NCBI RefSeq assembly: GCF_014636315.1
Contig: NZ_BMED01000005.1
Span: 186,001 to 250,000 of the forward strand
Source of the DNA: Parundibacterium terreum
GTDB lineage: Bacteria > Pseudomonadota > Gammaproteobacteria > Burkholderiales > Burkholderiaceae_D
Direction: 5' to 3'
DNA length: 64,000 bases
Positions 17,285 through 26,673 of this stretch are shown here, piece by piece; the stretch's first letter is position 1, and the number at the start of each line of letters is the position of its first letter. The notes below the pieces were generated by a model, which searched no databases, had not been told where the DNA came from, and worked only from the letters and a program-made list of their open reading frames with translations. A program made the position numbers and the translations under genes.

Positions 17285-19654
17285 ATGCAAAACGATTTAT
17301 TTGGTAAAAAGTCGCCGGAAGCCGATGGCCCGGCGGCAAGAGTCGCTGAGCTGCATAAAGAACTGAACAAGCACGCGTATGCCTACTATGTGCTGGATAA
17401 TCCCAGCATCCCCGATGCCGAGTACGACAAGCTCTTCAAAGAGCTGCAAGCGCTGGAGCAACAGCATCCTGAACTGTTGAGCGCCGATTCGCCCACCTTA
17501 CGGGTGGGTGGAGTAGCTCTGCCGGAGTTCAAGCAGGTACAGCATGCGGTACCTATGCTGTCGCTGAACAATGGCTTTGAAGATGCCGATATCACCTCAT
17601 TTGATCGCCGCGTCCGCGACGGACTGGGTATCAATCATGATGTGGAATACGCGATTGACCTGAAGTTTGACGGTCTGGCGATCAATTTGCGCTATGTCGA
17701 CGGCTTGTTTACGCAGGCAGCGACACGCGGTGATGGCTTTACCGGTGAAGACGTCACAGAAAATATCCGTACCATCCATAGCATCCCACTACGCCTGAAC
17801 ACCGAACACCCACCCAGGATTCTGGACGTACGCGGCGAAGTGCTGATGTTCAAGGCTGATTTTGACAAGCTCAACCAGCGCCAGCGCGATGCGGGCGGCA
17901 AAGAATTTGCCAATCCACGCAATGCCGCCGCCGGCAGCCTGCGTCAACTGGATTCCAAGATCACCGCACAGCGCAAGCTGAGGTTCTTTTCTTATGGCAT
18001 AGGCGCACTGGAAGGTGCTGAGATGCCGGTTTCGCATGCAAAGCTGCTGGACTGGTATGCAGAGCTGGGTTTGCCTGTTTGTGAAGACCGTGGCCTGGTA
18101 ACCGGCGCGCAAGGCCTGCTGGAGTTTTATGCCGCCATCGGCCAAAAGCGCAAGAGCCTGGCCTATGACATTGATGGTGTCGTTTACAAGGTCAATCGTT
18201 TGCAGCAGCAGCAGGAGCTGGGCTTTGTGTCACGTGCGCCGCGTTTTGCGATTGCGCATAAATTCCCGGCGGAAGAGGCCACCACGGTCGTGCAGGAGAT
18301 AGGCGTGCAGGTGGGGCGTACCGGTGCGCTGACGCCGGTGGCGCGCCTGGCGCCGGTATTTGTCGGTGGCGTTACCGTCACCAACGCGACCTTGCATAAT
18401 GAAGACGAGGTCAAGCGCAAGGACGTGCGTGTCGGCGATACTGTCATCGTACGCCGCGCCGGCGACGTGATTCCGGAAGTGGTGTCCGTCGTGCTGGAAC
18501 GCAGGCCTGTGCCTGAGCATGCGCCGTTTGAATTGCCGAAGACCTGCCCGGTATGCGGTTCGCATGTGGTGCGGGAAGAGGGCGAGGCGGTTGCACGCTG
18601 TTCAGGCGGCTTGTTCTGTTCTGCGCAGCGCAAGGAGGCAATACGCCACTTTGCTGCGCGCCGCATGATGGATATTGACGGGCTCGGCGAGCGTTATATT
18701 GATAATCTGGTCGAGCTTGATTATGTGCGCGGCATTGCCGACCTGTACAAGCTGACACTGGATGACTTGCTGGAAATGAAGCGCCGCGGCGACGAGCGCG
18801 ACGGCATCACGCCCGAGACTGTACAGCAGGGCAAGATCGCCACCAAATGGGCGGAAAACCTGATCGAGGCGATTGCTGCCAGCAGGCAGCCTGTGCTGGA
18901 GCGTCTGTTGTTTGCGTTGGGTATTCGTCATGTCGGTGAATCGACTGCCAAGACCCTGGCCGACTGGCTGGGCCGGCTGGAGTTGGTAAGGCGTGCACCG
19001 GCACCATTGCTGCGGCTGTTGCCCGATATAGGCACGACGGTTGCTGAAGCGATTGCCGATTTTTTTGCCGAACCCAAGAACCAGCAGGCGATAGATGCGC
19101 TGCTGGCTGCCGGAGTGGCGCCGCGTGATGAACATGCTCCCAGCGCCAAGCTGCGTGATAAATTGTCGCAGCCTGCGCTGCTGGCCGCGCTGGCGATACC
19201 CAAGCTGACTGAGACTCGCTGCAAGCAACTCGTGGATAAGGGAATGACGCTGGCGGCCCTGGCGCAGGCCGATGTCGATTATCTGCATCACTACGCCTTG
19301 CCTTCCGATATCAGCAATGCGCTGGCAGCATGGCTGAATGTGCCGGGGCAGCGCGAGCGCCTGGCAGAGTTGAATAGCCTGCACGCAGATTTGCTGGCGC
19401 AATTGCCGCAGCAGGCAGAGTCGGAGGGTATCTTGTCCGGCAAGACTTTTGTGCTGACCGGAACGCTGCCGACGCTAAGCCGGGATCAGGCAACGGAAAT
19501 CATAGAAAAGGCCGGCGGCAAAGTGTCAGGTTCTGTCTCGAAGAAAACCAGCTATGTCGTGGCTGGGGATGATGCGGGCAGCAAATTGCTGAAGGCGCAG
19601 GAATTAGGCGTGACGGTATTGACCGAAGTGGAATTAATGCAAATTGTTCAATGA
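17285..19654 (+). CDS. ligA: NAD-dependent DNA ligase
   Basis: A 789-residue DNA ligase that seals nicks using NAD. Order of domains: Ia (residues 1-75), adenylation domain with the catalytic lysine Lys127 in AIDLKFDGLAI, OB fold, a four-cysteine zinc finger (CPVCGSHVV ... CSGGLFC), tandem helix-hairpin-helix motifs (RMMDIDGLGERYIDNLVE, GIRHVGESTAKTLADWLG), and a C-terminal BRCT domain (LSGKTFVLTGTLPTLSRDQA). It is about 118 residues longer than E. coli LigA. The surplus is an insertion around DEMKRRGDERDGITPETVQ-like sequence near residue 500 and a longer stretch (about 620-700) just before BRCT. It lies 3 bp behind zipA and ends inside the leader of galU; cotranscription with smc-zipA is likely. 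Confidence 0.96.
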   Translation: MQNDLFGKKSPEADGPAARVAELHKELNKHAYAYYVLDNPSIPDAEYDKLFKELQALEQQHPELLSADSPTLRVGGVALPEFKQVQHAVPMLSLNNGFEDADITSFDRRVRDGLGINHDVEYAIDLKFDGLAINLRYVDGLFTQAATRGDGFTGEDVTENIRTIHSIPLRLNTEHPPRILDVRGEVLMFKADFDKLNQRQRDAGGKEFANPRNAAAGSLRQLDSKITAQRKLRFFSYGIGALEGAEMPVSHAKLLDWYAELGLPVCEDRGLVTGAQGLLEFYAAIGQKRKSLAYDIDGVVYKVNRLQQQQELGFVSRAPRFAIAHKFPAEEATTVVQEIGVQVGRTGALTPVARLAPVFVGGVTVTNATLHNEDEVKRKDVRVGDTVIVRRAGDVIPEVVSVVLERRPVPEHAPFELPKTCPVCGSHVVREEGEAVARCSGGLFCSAQRKEAIRHFAARRMMDIDGLGERYIDNLVELDYVRGIADLYKLTLDDLLEMKRRGDERDGITPETVQQGKIATKWAENLIEAIAASRQPVLERLLFALGIRHVGESTAKTLADWLGRLELVRRAPAPLLRLLPDIGTTVAEAIADFFAEPKNQQAIDALLAAGVAPRDEHAPSAKLRDKLSQPALLAALAIPKLTETRCKQLVDKGMTLAALAQADVDYLHHYALPSDISNALAAWLNVPGQRERLAELNSLHADLLAQLPQQAESEGILSGKTFVLTGTLPTLSRDQATEIIEKAGGKVSGSVSKKTSYVVAGDDAGSKLLKAQELGVTVLTEVELMQIVQ

Positions 19655-19667
19655 ATCTGGAGATGAA

Positions 19668-20546
19668 ATGACAAGAATCAAAAAAGCAGTATTCCCGGTT
19701 GCGGGCCTGGGCAGCCGTTTTCTGCCGGCTACCAAGGCGCAGCCAAAAGAGATGCTGCCCATCGTGGACAAGCCATTGATCCAGTATGCAGTGGAAGAGG
19801 CGGTCGAGGCGGGTATTACCGAGATGGTGTTCATTACCGGCCGCAACAAGCGCGCGATTGAAGACCATTTCGATAAGGCTTATGAGCTGGAAAGCGAACT
19901 GGAAGCGGCCAATAAGCAGGCGCTGCTGGATCTGGTGCAAAATGTGATTCCGAAGAACATTACCTGCATTTACATCCGCCAGCAGGCGCCGCTGGGCCTG
20001 GGCCATGCAGTATTGTGCGCCCGCCCGGTTGTCGGCGACGAGCCGTTTGCCGTATTGCTCGCAGACGATCTGATGGACGCCGATCCAGGCCAGCCTTCCG
20101 CCATCGCACAGATGACGCGTTTGTATGAGCAGGAAGGCGCCAGCATTATCGCAGTGCAGGATGTGCCGCGGGAGTTCACACGCCAGTACGGTATCGTCAG
20201 CGGTACGCCCTACAAGGACAGGCTGGAAAAAATGCACGGCATCGTGGAAAAACCAATGCCGGATGTTGCTCCTTCCACTTTGGCGGTCGTGGGCCGTTAC
20301 GTATTGTCGGGCAAAATTTTCTCTTACCTGGAAAAACTGGGCAAGGGTTCCGGCGGCGAAATCCAGTTGACCGACGGCATTGCACAATTGCTGCAATCCG
20401 ACCCCGTACTGGCCTACCGCGCCATGTCCACACGCTATGATTGCGGCTCCAAACTCGGTTACCTGAAGGCCAGCGTGGCGCTGGGCCTGAAGCACGCTGA
20501 AACCGGTCCGGAATTCCAGGAATACCTGCGTTCATTGAAAGCGTAA
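19668..20546 (+). CDS. galU: UTP-glucose-1-phosphate uridylyltransferase
   Basis: A 292-residue nucleotidyltransferase making UDP-glucose, a precursor for LPS, exopolysaccharide and trehalose. I place the start at the ATG at 19668, preceded by GGAG at good spacing; an earlier in-frame ATG at 19644 would overlap ligA. The nucleotide-binding signature KKAVFPVAGLGSRFLPATKA is at the N-terminus, with KEMLPIVDKPLIQYAVEEA next, and the DDLMD and GKGSGGEIQLTDGI motifs typical of bacterial GalU follow. The gene begins 13 bp after the ligA stop. HasC/Gtab paralogues share this fold, but the motifs are those of GalU. Confidence 0.95.
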   Translation: MTRIKKAVFPVAGLGSRFLPATKAQPKEMLPIVDKPLIQYAVEEAVEAGITEMVFITGRNKRAIEDHFDKAYELESELEAANKQALLDLVQNVIPKNITCIYIRQQAPLGLGHAVLCARPVVGDEPFAVLLADDLMDADPGQPSAIAQMTRLYEQEGASIIAVQDVPREFTRQYGIVSGTPYKDRLEKMHGIVEKPMPDVAPSTLAVVGRYVLSGKIFSYLEKLGKGSGGEIQLTDGIAQLLQSDPVLAYRAMSTRYDCGSKLGYLKASVALGLKHAETGPEFQEYLRSLKA

Positions 20547-20574
20547 CGGAAAATCTGTGATTGCTTTTGAGGAC

Positions 20575-20580
20575 TATAAT
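20575..20580 (+). promoter_or_regulatory. possible -10 element upstream of def
   Basis: A consensus TATAAT lies 57 bp before the def start, in the 90-bp gap after galU. No good -35 is seen at 16-18 bp, so this is only a candidate promoter allowing def to be expressed apart from galU. Confidence 0.4.
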
Positions 20581-20636
20581 TGGGAATGGCGCCGCTGTTG
20601 TGCAGGCATCTTTGTGAATGGGAAGGGTGATTTGCG

Positions 20637-21170
20637 ATGATTCATGAAATATTGAAAATGGGCGATCCCCGCTTGCTCAGAGTAGCCGAGCCGGTCAAGG
20701 AATTCGGTACGCCGGAGTTACAGAAGCTGGTTGCCGATATGTTCGACACGATGGCTGCCGCTAATGGCGCCGGTCTGGCGGCCCCGCAGATAGGCGTCAA
20801 CTTGCAATTGGTTATCTTTGGCTTCAAGGATAATCCGCGCTATCCGGATGCACCCTCGGTGCCGGAAACCGTTTTGCTTAACCCGGTGCTGACGCCATTG
20901 GGCGAAGAGACTGACGATGCATGGGAGGGCTGCCTGTCCGTGCCCGGCATGCGCGGCCTGGTGCCGCGCTGGAGCAAGCTGCGCTATGAAGGCTATGACC
21001 AGTTTGGCAATCGTATCAGCCGCGATGTCGAAGATTTCCATGCGCGCGTCGTGCAGCATGAATGCGATCACCTGAATGGCGTGCTGTACCCTATGCGCAT
21101 CAAGGATTTGACGCAGTTCGGTTTTACCGAAGTGCTGTTTCCGGACATGGATCCGAATGACGACGATTGA
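20637..21170 (+). CDS. def: peptide deformylase
   Basis: A 177-residue metalloenzyme that removes the formyl group from the N-terminal methionine of new proteins. All three family motifs are present in order: GAGLAAPQIG, EGCLSVPGMRG (metal-ligand Cys) and QHECDHLNG (two metal-ligand His and the catalytic Glu). Active, iron-type deformylases carry exactly these residues. The C-terminus is slightly extended and acidic (DMDPNDDD). It is not next to fmt here, unlike in many bacteria. It ends before a strong bidirectional terminator shared with the convergent pseudouridine synthase gene. Confidence 0.95.
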   Translation: MIHEILKMGDPRLLRVAEPVKEFGTPELQKLVADMFDTMAAANGAGLAAPQIGVNLQLVIFGFKDNPRYPDAPSVPETVLLNPVLTPLGEETDDAWEGCLSVPGMRGLVPRWSKLRYEGYDQFGNRISRDVEDFHARVVQHECDHLNGVLYPMRIKDLTQFGFTEVLFPDMDPNDDD

Positions 21171-21219
21171 TAAAGATTGATAGCGCGATCAATAACAATC
21201 GACAACGATGAGAACCAAG

Positions 21220-21247
21220 AAAAAAGCCGCAGAAATGCGGCTTTTTT
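21220..21247 (+). terminator. bidirectional intrinsic terminator def / pseudouridine synthase
   Basis: Stem GCCGCA (21226-21231) / TGCGGC (21236-21241) with a GAAA tetraloop. It has an A-run on the left and a T-run on the right, so it serves both convergent genes. Confidence 0.9.
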
Positions 21248-21259
21248 ATGTGTGCTGCG

Positions 21260-22006
21260 TCAGAACTGTTCGTCCTCGCGCAGATAGCGCCATTGTCCTT
21301 CGGGCAGATTGCCCAGCCTGACTTTTCCTATGCGCACCCGCTTCAGGCCTATTACTTTCAGGCCCACCATATCGCACATGCGGCGGATCTGGCGTTTTTT
21401 GCCTTCGCGCAAGATAAACCGCAACTGGTCTTCATTTTGCCAGCTTACCTTGGCGGGCAGCAGGGCCTTGCCGTCCAGGGTCAGTCCATGGTTCAGGCGC
21501 TTCAGTTCGGTATCGGGCAAGCGGCCCGGCTTGCTGTATTGCACGCGGACCAGATACTCTTTTTCTACACTGGTATCCTGGCCTATCAGGTGCTTGGCAA
21601 CGCGGCCGTCCTGGGTCAGCACCAGCAAACCGACGGAATCGATATCCAGCCTGCCGGCTGGAACCAGGCTGCGTAACTGGGTAGGGTGGAACTGGGTTTG
21701 CACCGCATCTTCAGTCCAGCGGGTTTCCGGCTTGACCAATGCGATAGCAGGCTGATAGCCATCTTCTGCCTGGCCGCTGACATAGCCTACCGGCTTGTTG
21801 ATCAGGATAGTCACGCGTTTGGATTGTTCTGCTGCGGCCTGGCGTTCTACCGAAACTTTTTGATGCGGCAAGACCTTGCTGCCCAGTTCGGAAACGACTT
21901 TGCCATCCACCCGCACCCAGCCGCGTTCTATCCACTCGTCGGCTTCGCGGCGTGAGCAGATTCCCAATTCGGACATTCTTTTTGATAAGCGTACTAGTTC
22001 GGTCAT
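21260..22006 (-). CDS. RsuA-family rRNA pseudouridine synthase, RluF-like
   Basis: A 248-residue protein with an N-terminal S4 RNA-binding domain (VRLSKRMSELGICSRREADE) and a pseudouridine synthase domain. The catalytic aspartate is in PAGRLDIDSVGLLVLTQDGR. The C-terminal REGKKRQIRRMCDMVGLKV followed by KVRLGNLPEGQWRYL is closest to E. coli RluF, which makes pseudouridine in 23S rRNA and one tRNA, but RluB/RluE-type specificity cannot be excluded by eye. It is cytoplasmic. The gene lies downstream of glnD on the same strand after a 96-bp gap, and converges with def across a shared terminator. Confidence 0.88.
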   Translation of the reverse strand: MTELVRLSKRMSELGICSRREADEWIERGWVRVDGKVVSELGSKVLPHQKVSVERQAAAEQSKRVTILINKPVGYVSGQAEDGYQPAIALVKPETRWTEDAVQTQFHPTQLRSLVPAGRLDIDSVGLLVLTQDGRVAKHLIGQDTSVEKEYLVRVQYSKPGRLPDTELKRLNHGLTLDGKALLPAKVSWQNEDQLRFILREGKKRQIRRMCDMVGLKVIGLKRVRIGKVRLGNLPEGQWRYLREDEQF

Positions 22007-22102
22007 GATAAAGCGGGTGATCTATGGTTGTATCTGTGATTAATAATTGTTGCTTAGTTGCTGCTGCCGGAATTGATTATGCGCCAGTTTTTAATTTAGC
22101 TA

Positions 22103-24664
22103 TCAAACGCGCAGCGATTCCAGCAGCTCTGTTTCTATCTGCAACTGGTTGCGTGCATTCTGCAGTGCCGGGCCGTCGACCAGGAAAACGTCTTCCACCC
22201 GTTCGCCCAAGGTCATGATCTTGGCGGTGTGCAGATTGATCTTGTATTTGGCCAGCACATTGGCAATCGCATACAGCAGGCCGGTCCTGTCATTGGCCGA
22301 GATAGACAGCAGGAAATACTGGCCCCTCTCGTCCGGCCGCAAGTCCACCGTAGGAATGATAGGGAAGGTGCGCGACAGCCTGGAGAGACGGCCTTTGTTG
22401 GGCGAAGACAGCGGGGTTTGCAGCGTCAGCACTTCGGCCAGTTCATGCTCGATCAGGTTGATGATATCGCGGTAGTTGTTGGCAAATGCCGGTTCGATGA
22501 CCAGGAAGGTATCCAGCGCGTAGCCGCCCTTGGTGGTGTGGATTTTCGCATCCAGGATGCTGAAATTTTTGCCGTCGAAATAATTGCAGATACGCGCGAA
22601 CAGATCCGGCTGGTCCTTGACGTAAACAGTTACCTGCAGGCCTTCGCCTATCGGTGACAGGCGGCATTTGACCACGGGTACCGGGCTGTCTATCCTGTCG
22701 TGCAGCGAACGGGTTTGCCATGCGATGTCGGATGAGTCATGACGCAGGAAGTAAGCGACATCCAGTTGCTGCCACAGGCGCTCATGCGCGTCGCCCGGCA
22801 ATCCGTACAGGCGCAGCGCTTTCAGCGCTTCTTCCTGGCGGTTTTTCAGCTCACGGTCTTGCGACGGCGCTTCGCCACCCAGCACGCGCAGCGTGATGCG
22901 GTACAAGTCTTCCAGCAGCTTGCCTTTCCATGCATTCCATACCTTGGGGCTGGTGCCGCGGATATCGGATACCGTCAGCAGATACAGTGCCGTCAGATGG
23001 CGCTCATCCTTGACCAGCGTGGCAAATGCCTGCACCACGTCCGGATCGGACAAGTCCTGTTTCTGCGCTACATGCGACATTGTCAGATGGTGCTGCACCA
23101 GGAAGATGATCAGCTCTGAATTTGCTTTGGAGATGCCATGGTCGTAGCAGAACTTCTTGGCGTCGGCCATGCCCAGCAATGAGTGATCGCCGCCGCGGCC
23201 CTTGGCGATATCGTGGAACAGCGCGGCAATATACAGCACCCAGGGCTGCGTGAAGTTGGCCATCAACTGGCTGCAGAATGGATACTCGTGCGCATGCTCC
23301 GTCATCGCAAAGCGGCGCAGGTTGCGTACCACCATCAGGATGTGCTGGTCTACCGTATAAACGTGAAACAGGTCGTGCTGCATCTGGCCTATGATGCGGC
23401 GGAAATTCGGCAGGTAGCGGCCCAGGATGCTCATCTGGTTCATGCGCCGCAGCGCATGGGTCAGGCCCTGTGGCGACTGCAGGATTTGCAGGAACAGGCC
23501 ACGGTTGAAAATGTCATGCCTGAAGCCGGCATCGATCAGGAAGCGGGCATGCCACAGCGCGCGCAGGCTGCGGGCTGTCATGCCTTTCAGCTCTGGATGG
23601 CGGGCCAGCAGCAGGAAAATTTCCAGCAATGCGGAAGGGCTATCCTCGAACAAATCGTCGCAGGCGATATCAATCAGGCCGTTGACCACATTGAAGCGCT
23701 CATTGATAGGTTGTGGAACCGATGGCTGCGGAAACAGGTTGGCCTCGATGTTTTGCAGCAGTATGGTATTGAGTTGCGTGACGGCCTTGGCCGCCCAGTA
23801 GTACCTCTGCATCAGGTGCTCGCTGGCACGGCGCGATTCTGTGGTCTTGAAGCCGAAGGTTTCCGCGATCTTGGTCTGCACGTCGAAAATCAGCCTGTCT
23901 TCGCGGCGTCCGGCATGGATATGCAGGCGGATGCGGATATCCTTGAACGCACGCTCATTGCGTTTCAGCTGGCGGGCCTCGATATCGGTGATCAGCCCGC
24001 GGTCTGCCAGTTCTTTCCACGAGTTGCCCAGGTTGGCGGCCTTGGCCACCCACAAGATCACTTGCAGATCCCTGAGGCCGCCGGGGCTTTCCTTGCAGTT
24101 AGGCTCCAGGCTATAAGGCGTGTCTTCATACTTTACATGCCGTTGATGCAGTTCCAGCAGCTTTTCCTGGAAAAAATTCTGCGGATTCATGCTCGCCGTA
24201 TAGCGTTCCTGTAATTCCTTGAACAGCTTGCGGTTGCCGGTAATCAGTCTCGCTTCCAGTAAGCTGGTCTTGACGGTGATGTCGGCTTCAGACTCTTCCA
24301 GGCACTCGTCGACCGTGCGTATGCTGTGGCCCAGGTCCAGGCCTATGTCCCAGAATATCTGGACCAGGTGTTCCAGCTTGTCGCGAGTATCCTTATCCGG
24401 CTGTTCGCACAGCAGGATCAGCACATCCACATCCGAATACGGATACAGCTCGCCACGGCCGTAACCGCCGACGGCGATTAGCGCAGAATTTTTGGGCAGT
24501 TCAAAGCTCTTCCATATCTTGCTCAGCACGACATCAACGCTGCGGCACAAATCCTGCAGCAGCTGCTCGGCCTTGAAGTTGGTGTTGAAGGCGGCAATCA
24601 CGGATTGCTGCGCCGCTTTCAACTCTTCCTTGAACTGTAATGCGGGCGACGCGCTTACTGCCAT
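22103..24664 (-). CDS. glnD: PII uridylyltransferase / uridylyl-removing enzyme
   Basis: An 853-residue nitrogen sensor that uridylylates PII proteins when glutamine is low and removes UMP when it is high. Domains in order: nucleotidyltransferase with GGYGRGELYPYSDVDVLIL (about residues 65-83, carrying the metal-binding Asp pair), a helical linker, an HD hydrolase domain with FHDIAKGRGGDHS, and two C-terminal ACT domains (KDQPDLFARICNYF and ANDRTGLLYAIANVL) that bind glutamine. Both activities therefore look intact. The ATG overlaps the map stop by one base (TAATG), so the two genes are coupled. The map-glnD order is common in beta- and gammaproteobacteria. Confidence 0.96.
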   Translation of the reverse strand: MAVSASPALQFKEELKAAQQSVIAAFNTNFKAEQLLQDLCRSVDVVLSKIWKSFELPKNSALIAVGGYGRGELYPYSDVDVLILLCEQPDKDTRDKLEHLVQIFWDIGLDLGHSIRTVDECLEESEADITVKTSLLEARLITGNRKLFKELQERYTASMNPQNFFQEKLLELHQRHVKYEDTPYSLEPNCKESPGGLRDLQVILWVAKAANLGNSWKELADRGLITDIEARQLKRNERAFKDIRIRLHIHAGRREDRLIFDVQTKIAETFGFKTTESRRASEHLMQRYYWAAKAVTQLNTILLQNIEANLFPQPSVPQPINERFNVVNGLIDIACDDLFEDSPSALLEIFLLLARHPELKGMTARSLRALWHARFLIDAGFRHDIFNRGLFLQILQSPQGLTHALRRMNQMSILGRYLPNFRRIIGQMQHDLFHVYTVDQHILMVVRNLRRFAMTEHAHEYPFCSQLMANFTQPWVLYIAALFHDIAKGRGGDHSLLGMADAKKFCYDHGISKANSELIIFLVQHHLTMSHVAQKQDLSDPDVVQAFATLVKDERHLTALYLLTVSDIRGTSPKVWNAWKGKLLEDLYRITLRVLGGEAPSQDRELKNRQEEALKALRLYGLPGDAHERLWQQLDVAYFLRHDSSDIAWQTRSLHDRIDSPVPVVKCRLSPIGEGLQVTVYVKDQPDLFARICNYFDGKNFSILDAKIHTTKGGYALDTFLVIEPAFANNYRDIINLIEHELAEVLTLQTPLSSPNKGRLSRLSRTFPIIPTVDLRPDERGQYFLLSISANDRTGLLYAIANVLAKYKINLHTAKIMTLGERVEDVFLVDGPALQNARNQLQIETELLESLRV

Positions 24665-25494
24665 TATGCGGGTACGCCTGTTTGCGCTTGTGCCGTGATG
24701 AATGCCGGTGGGGGAGGGGAGCCTGCCGACAGAGTCAATACTTCATAGCCGGTTTCGGTGACCAGGATGGTATGTTCCCACTGGGCTGAAAGGCTGCGAT
24801 CCTTGGTCTTGATAGTCCAGCCATCGCCCATTTCCTTGATTTCGCGGCGGCCGGCGTTAATCATCGGTTCTATTGTAAAGATCATGCCGGGGCGCATTTC
24901 TTCCAGCGTGCCGGGACGGCCATAGTGCAGGATTTGCGGTTCTTCATGGAAGACCTTGCCTATGCCGTGGCCGCAAAATTCCCTGACCACGCTATAGCCG
25001 GCCTTTTCCGCATGCTGCTGTATCGCATGGCCAATATCGCCCAGGTGCGCGCCGGGCTTGACCTTGGAAATGCCTATCCACATGCATTCATAGGTGATTT
25101 CGCTGAGGCGCTTGGACAATATCGACGGCTCGCCGATCAGGAACATGCGGCTATTGTCGCCATGATAACCATCTTTGATGACGGTAATGTCCAGGTTGAC
25201 GGAGTCGCCGTTTTTCAAGACTTTGTCGCCCGGTATGCCGTGGCAGATCACATCATTGACAGAAGTGCAGATCGCTTTGGGATAAGGGGTATAGCCGGGC
25301 GGGCAGTAGTTCAGCGGCGCAGGGATTGTGTCTTGTACATTCGTCATGTATTCATGGCACAGCCTGTCTAGTTCACCGGTGGTGATGCCGGCTTTGACGA
25401 AGGGGGTAATATAGTCCAGCACCTCGGAGCCTAGCCTGCCCGCAATGCGCATGCCGGCGATATCTTCAGGTGTTTTAATAGAAATAGGTGTCAT
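24664..25494 (-). CDS. map: type I methionine aminopeptidase
   Basis: A 276-residue metallopeptidase that removes the initiator methionine after deformylation. I use the ATG at 25494 (MTPISIKTPEDIAG), which matches usual family starts; a frame extension to 25542 adds 16 non-conserved residues. The five metal ligands are readable in NLDITVIKDGYHGDNSRMF, the GHGIGKVFHEEP region, FTIEPMIN and the C-terminal SAQWEHTILVTETG, with the substrate His in SVNDVICHGIPG. The C-terminal tail (SAGSPPPPAFITAQAQ) is longer than in E. coli and proline-rich. The gene is divergent from rpsB across 312 bp, the conserved map/rpsB arrangement. Confidence 0.94.
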   Translation of the reverse strand: MTPISIKTPEDIAGMRIAGRLGSEVLDYITPFVKAGITTGELDRLCHEYMTNVQDTIPAPLNYCPPGYTPYPKAICTSVNDVICHGIPGDKVLKNGDSVNLDITVIKDGYHGDNSRMFLIGEPSILSKRLSEITYECMWIGISKVKPGAHLGDIGHAIQQHAEKAGYSVVREFCGHGIGKVFHEEPQILHYGRPGTLEEMRPGMIFTIEPMINAGRREIKEMGDGWTIKTKDRSLSAQWEHTILVTETGYEVLTLSAGSPPPPAFITAQAQTGVPA

Positions 25495-25806
25495 GCTGAG
25501 CCAACCGTGTATGCAAAAGGGGAATATTGGAGCTGATTCCACCGTGACACTGCATTAAGGCTGCATTGTCTTCGGTGAAACGGGGTTTCACCCGAATTAT
25601 AGTCCAGCCAAGCAATGTCCGCTTATACAATAGACTCTATCCGCTTGAAAGGTGGGTGATTTTCGTAGTACAATTGATGGTTAGCTTGAATGAGTTTCTT
25701 GCTAATGATTGGAAAATCATTTTATCAATGCACGAATCTGGTCTAAAAGGGTGTCCGGTAAGCATCGGATCACTGACTGGATTCAAGACCTAACCCTGGA
25801 GTTATT
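25495..25806. other. divergent regulatory region map/rpsB
   Basis: A 312-bp gap between map (minus) and rpsB (plus). It holds the rpsB promoter listed next and about 125 bases of rpsB leader. In E. coli the S2 leader is the site of autoregulation; I cannot see a conserved structure here that would prove it. Confidence 0.6.
25645..25674 (+). promoter_or_regulatory. sigma-70-type promoter of rpsB-tsf
   Basis: TTGAAA (25645-25650) and TACAAT (25669-25674) separated by 18 bp make the clearest housekeeping promoter in the window. Transcription would begin near 25681, leaving a leader of about 125 bases before rpsB. Confidence 0.75.
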
Positions 25807-26556
25807 ATGTCTGTAACAATGCGCGAAATGCTGGAAGCCGGCGTCCACTTTGGTCACCAAACCCGTTTCTGGAACCCAAAGATGGCTCCGTTCATCTTCG
25901 GTCACCGCAACAAGATTCATATCGTCAACCTGGAAAAAACTCTGGGTATGTACCAAGAGGCGATGAAGTACATCCGCCAATTGTCCTCCAATCGCGGCAC
26001 TATCATGTTCGTCGGCACAAAACGTCAAGCGCGCGAAATCATCGCTGCTGAAGCGCAACGTGCAGGCATGCCTTTCGTCGACCAGCGCTGGTTGGGCGGT
26101 ATGCTGACTAACTTCAAAACTGTTAAAACATCGATCAAGCGCCTGAAAGACATGGAAGCTTCGGTAGAAGACGGTTCTGTAGAAAAGCTGAGCAAAAAAG
26201 AAGCGCTGATGTTCCAGCGTGAAATCGTCAAACTGCAAAAAGCAATCGGCGGTATCAAGGATATGGGCGGCATCCCTGACGCAATCTTCGTGGTTGACGT
26301 TGGCTACCACAAAGGTTCCATCACTGAAGCAGCGAAACTGGGTATCCCTGTTATCGGCGTGGTTGATACTAACCACTCCCCAGAAGGCGTAACTTATGTT
26401 ATCCCTGGTAACGATGACTCCTCCAAAGCGATCGCCCTTTACGCTCGCGGCGTTGCTGATGCAATCCTGGAAGGCCGTGCCAATGCAATTAACGAAGTAG
26501 TTGAAGCAGTGAAACCTGATTCTGACGAATTCGTTGAAGTAGAAGACCAGGCTTAA
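25807..26556 (+). CDS. rpsB: 30S ribosomal protein S2
   Basis: A 249-residue ribosomal protein of the small subunit. Family signatures are clear: VTMREMLEAGVHFGHQTRFW at the start, then KMAPFIFGHRNKIHIVNLEK, the coiled-coil protrusion region (about 105-150), and the PDAIFVVDVG and GVVDTNHSPEGV motifs in the core. The ribosome-binding site is GGAG before ATG. Codon use is plainer and less GC-rich at third positions than in neighbouring genes, as expected of a very highly expressed gene. It is followed by a terminator and then tsf, the universal rpsB-tsf pair. Confidence 0.98.
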   Translation: MSVTMREMLEAGVHFGHQTRFWNPKMAPFIFGHRNKIHIVNLEKTLGMYQEAMKYIRQLSSNRGTIMFVGTKRQAREIIAAEAQRAGMPFVDQRWLGGMLTNFKTVKTSIKRLKDMEASVEDGSVEKLSKKEALMFQREIVKLQKAIGGIKDMGGIPDAIFVVDVGYHKGSITEAAKLGIPVIGVVDTNHSPEGVTYVIPGNDDSSKAIALYARGVADAILEGRANAINEVVEAVKPDSDEFVEVEDQA

Positions 26557-26586
26557 TTGTAAGCTTCTGCTAATTGATATGCAGGT

Positions 26587-26618
26587 AAAAGGGGCAACAG
26601 CTGTTGGCCCCTTTTTTT
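26587..26618 (+). terminator. intrinsic terminator between rpsB and tsf
   Basis: GGGGCAACA (26591-26599) pairs with TGTTGGCCCC (26602-26611) with a single bulge, followed by seven T. It probably reduces read-through so that S2 is made in excess of EF-Ts. Confidence 0.85.
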
Positions 26619-26673
26619 AAACAGATTTTGATAATCAGCGCCTTGTGGCGTTAATTTGAATTAGGAGAAAAAC

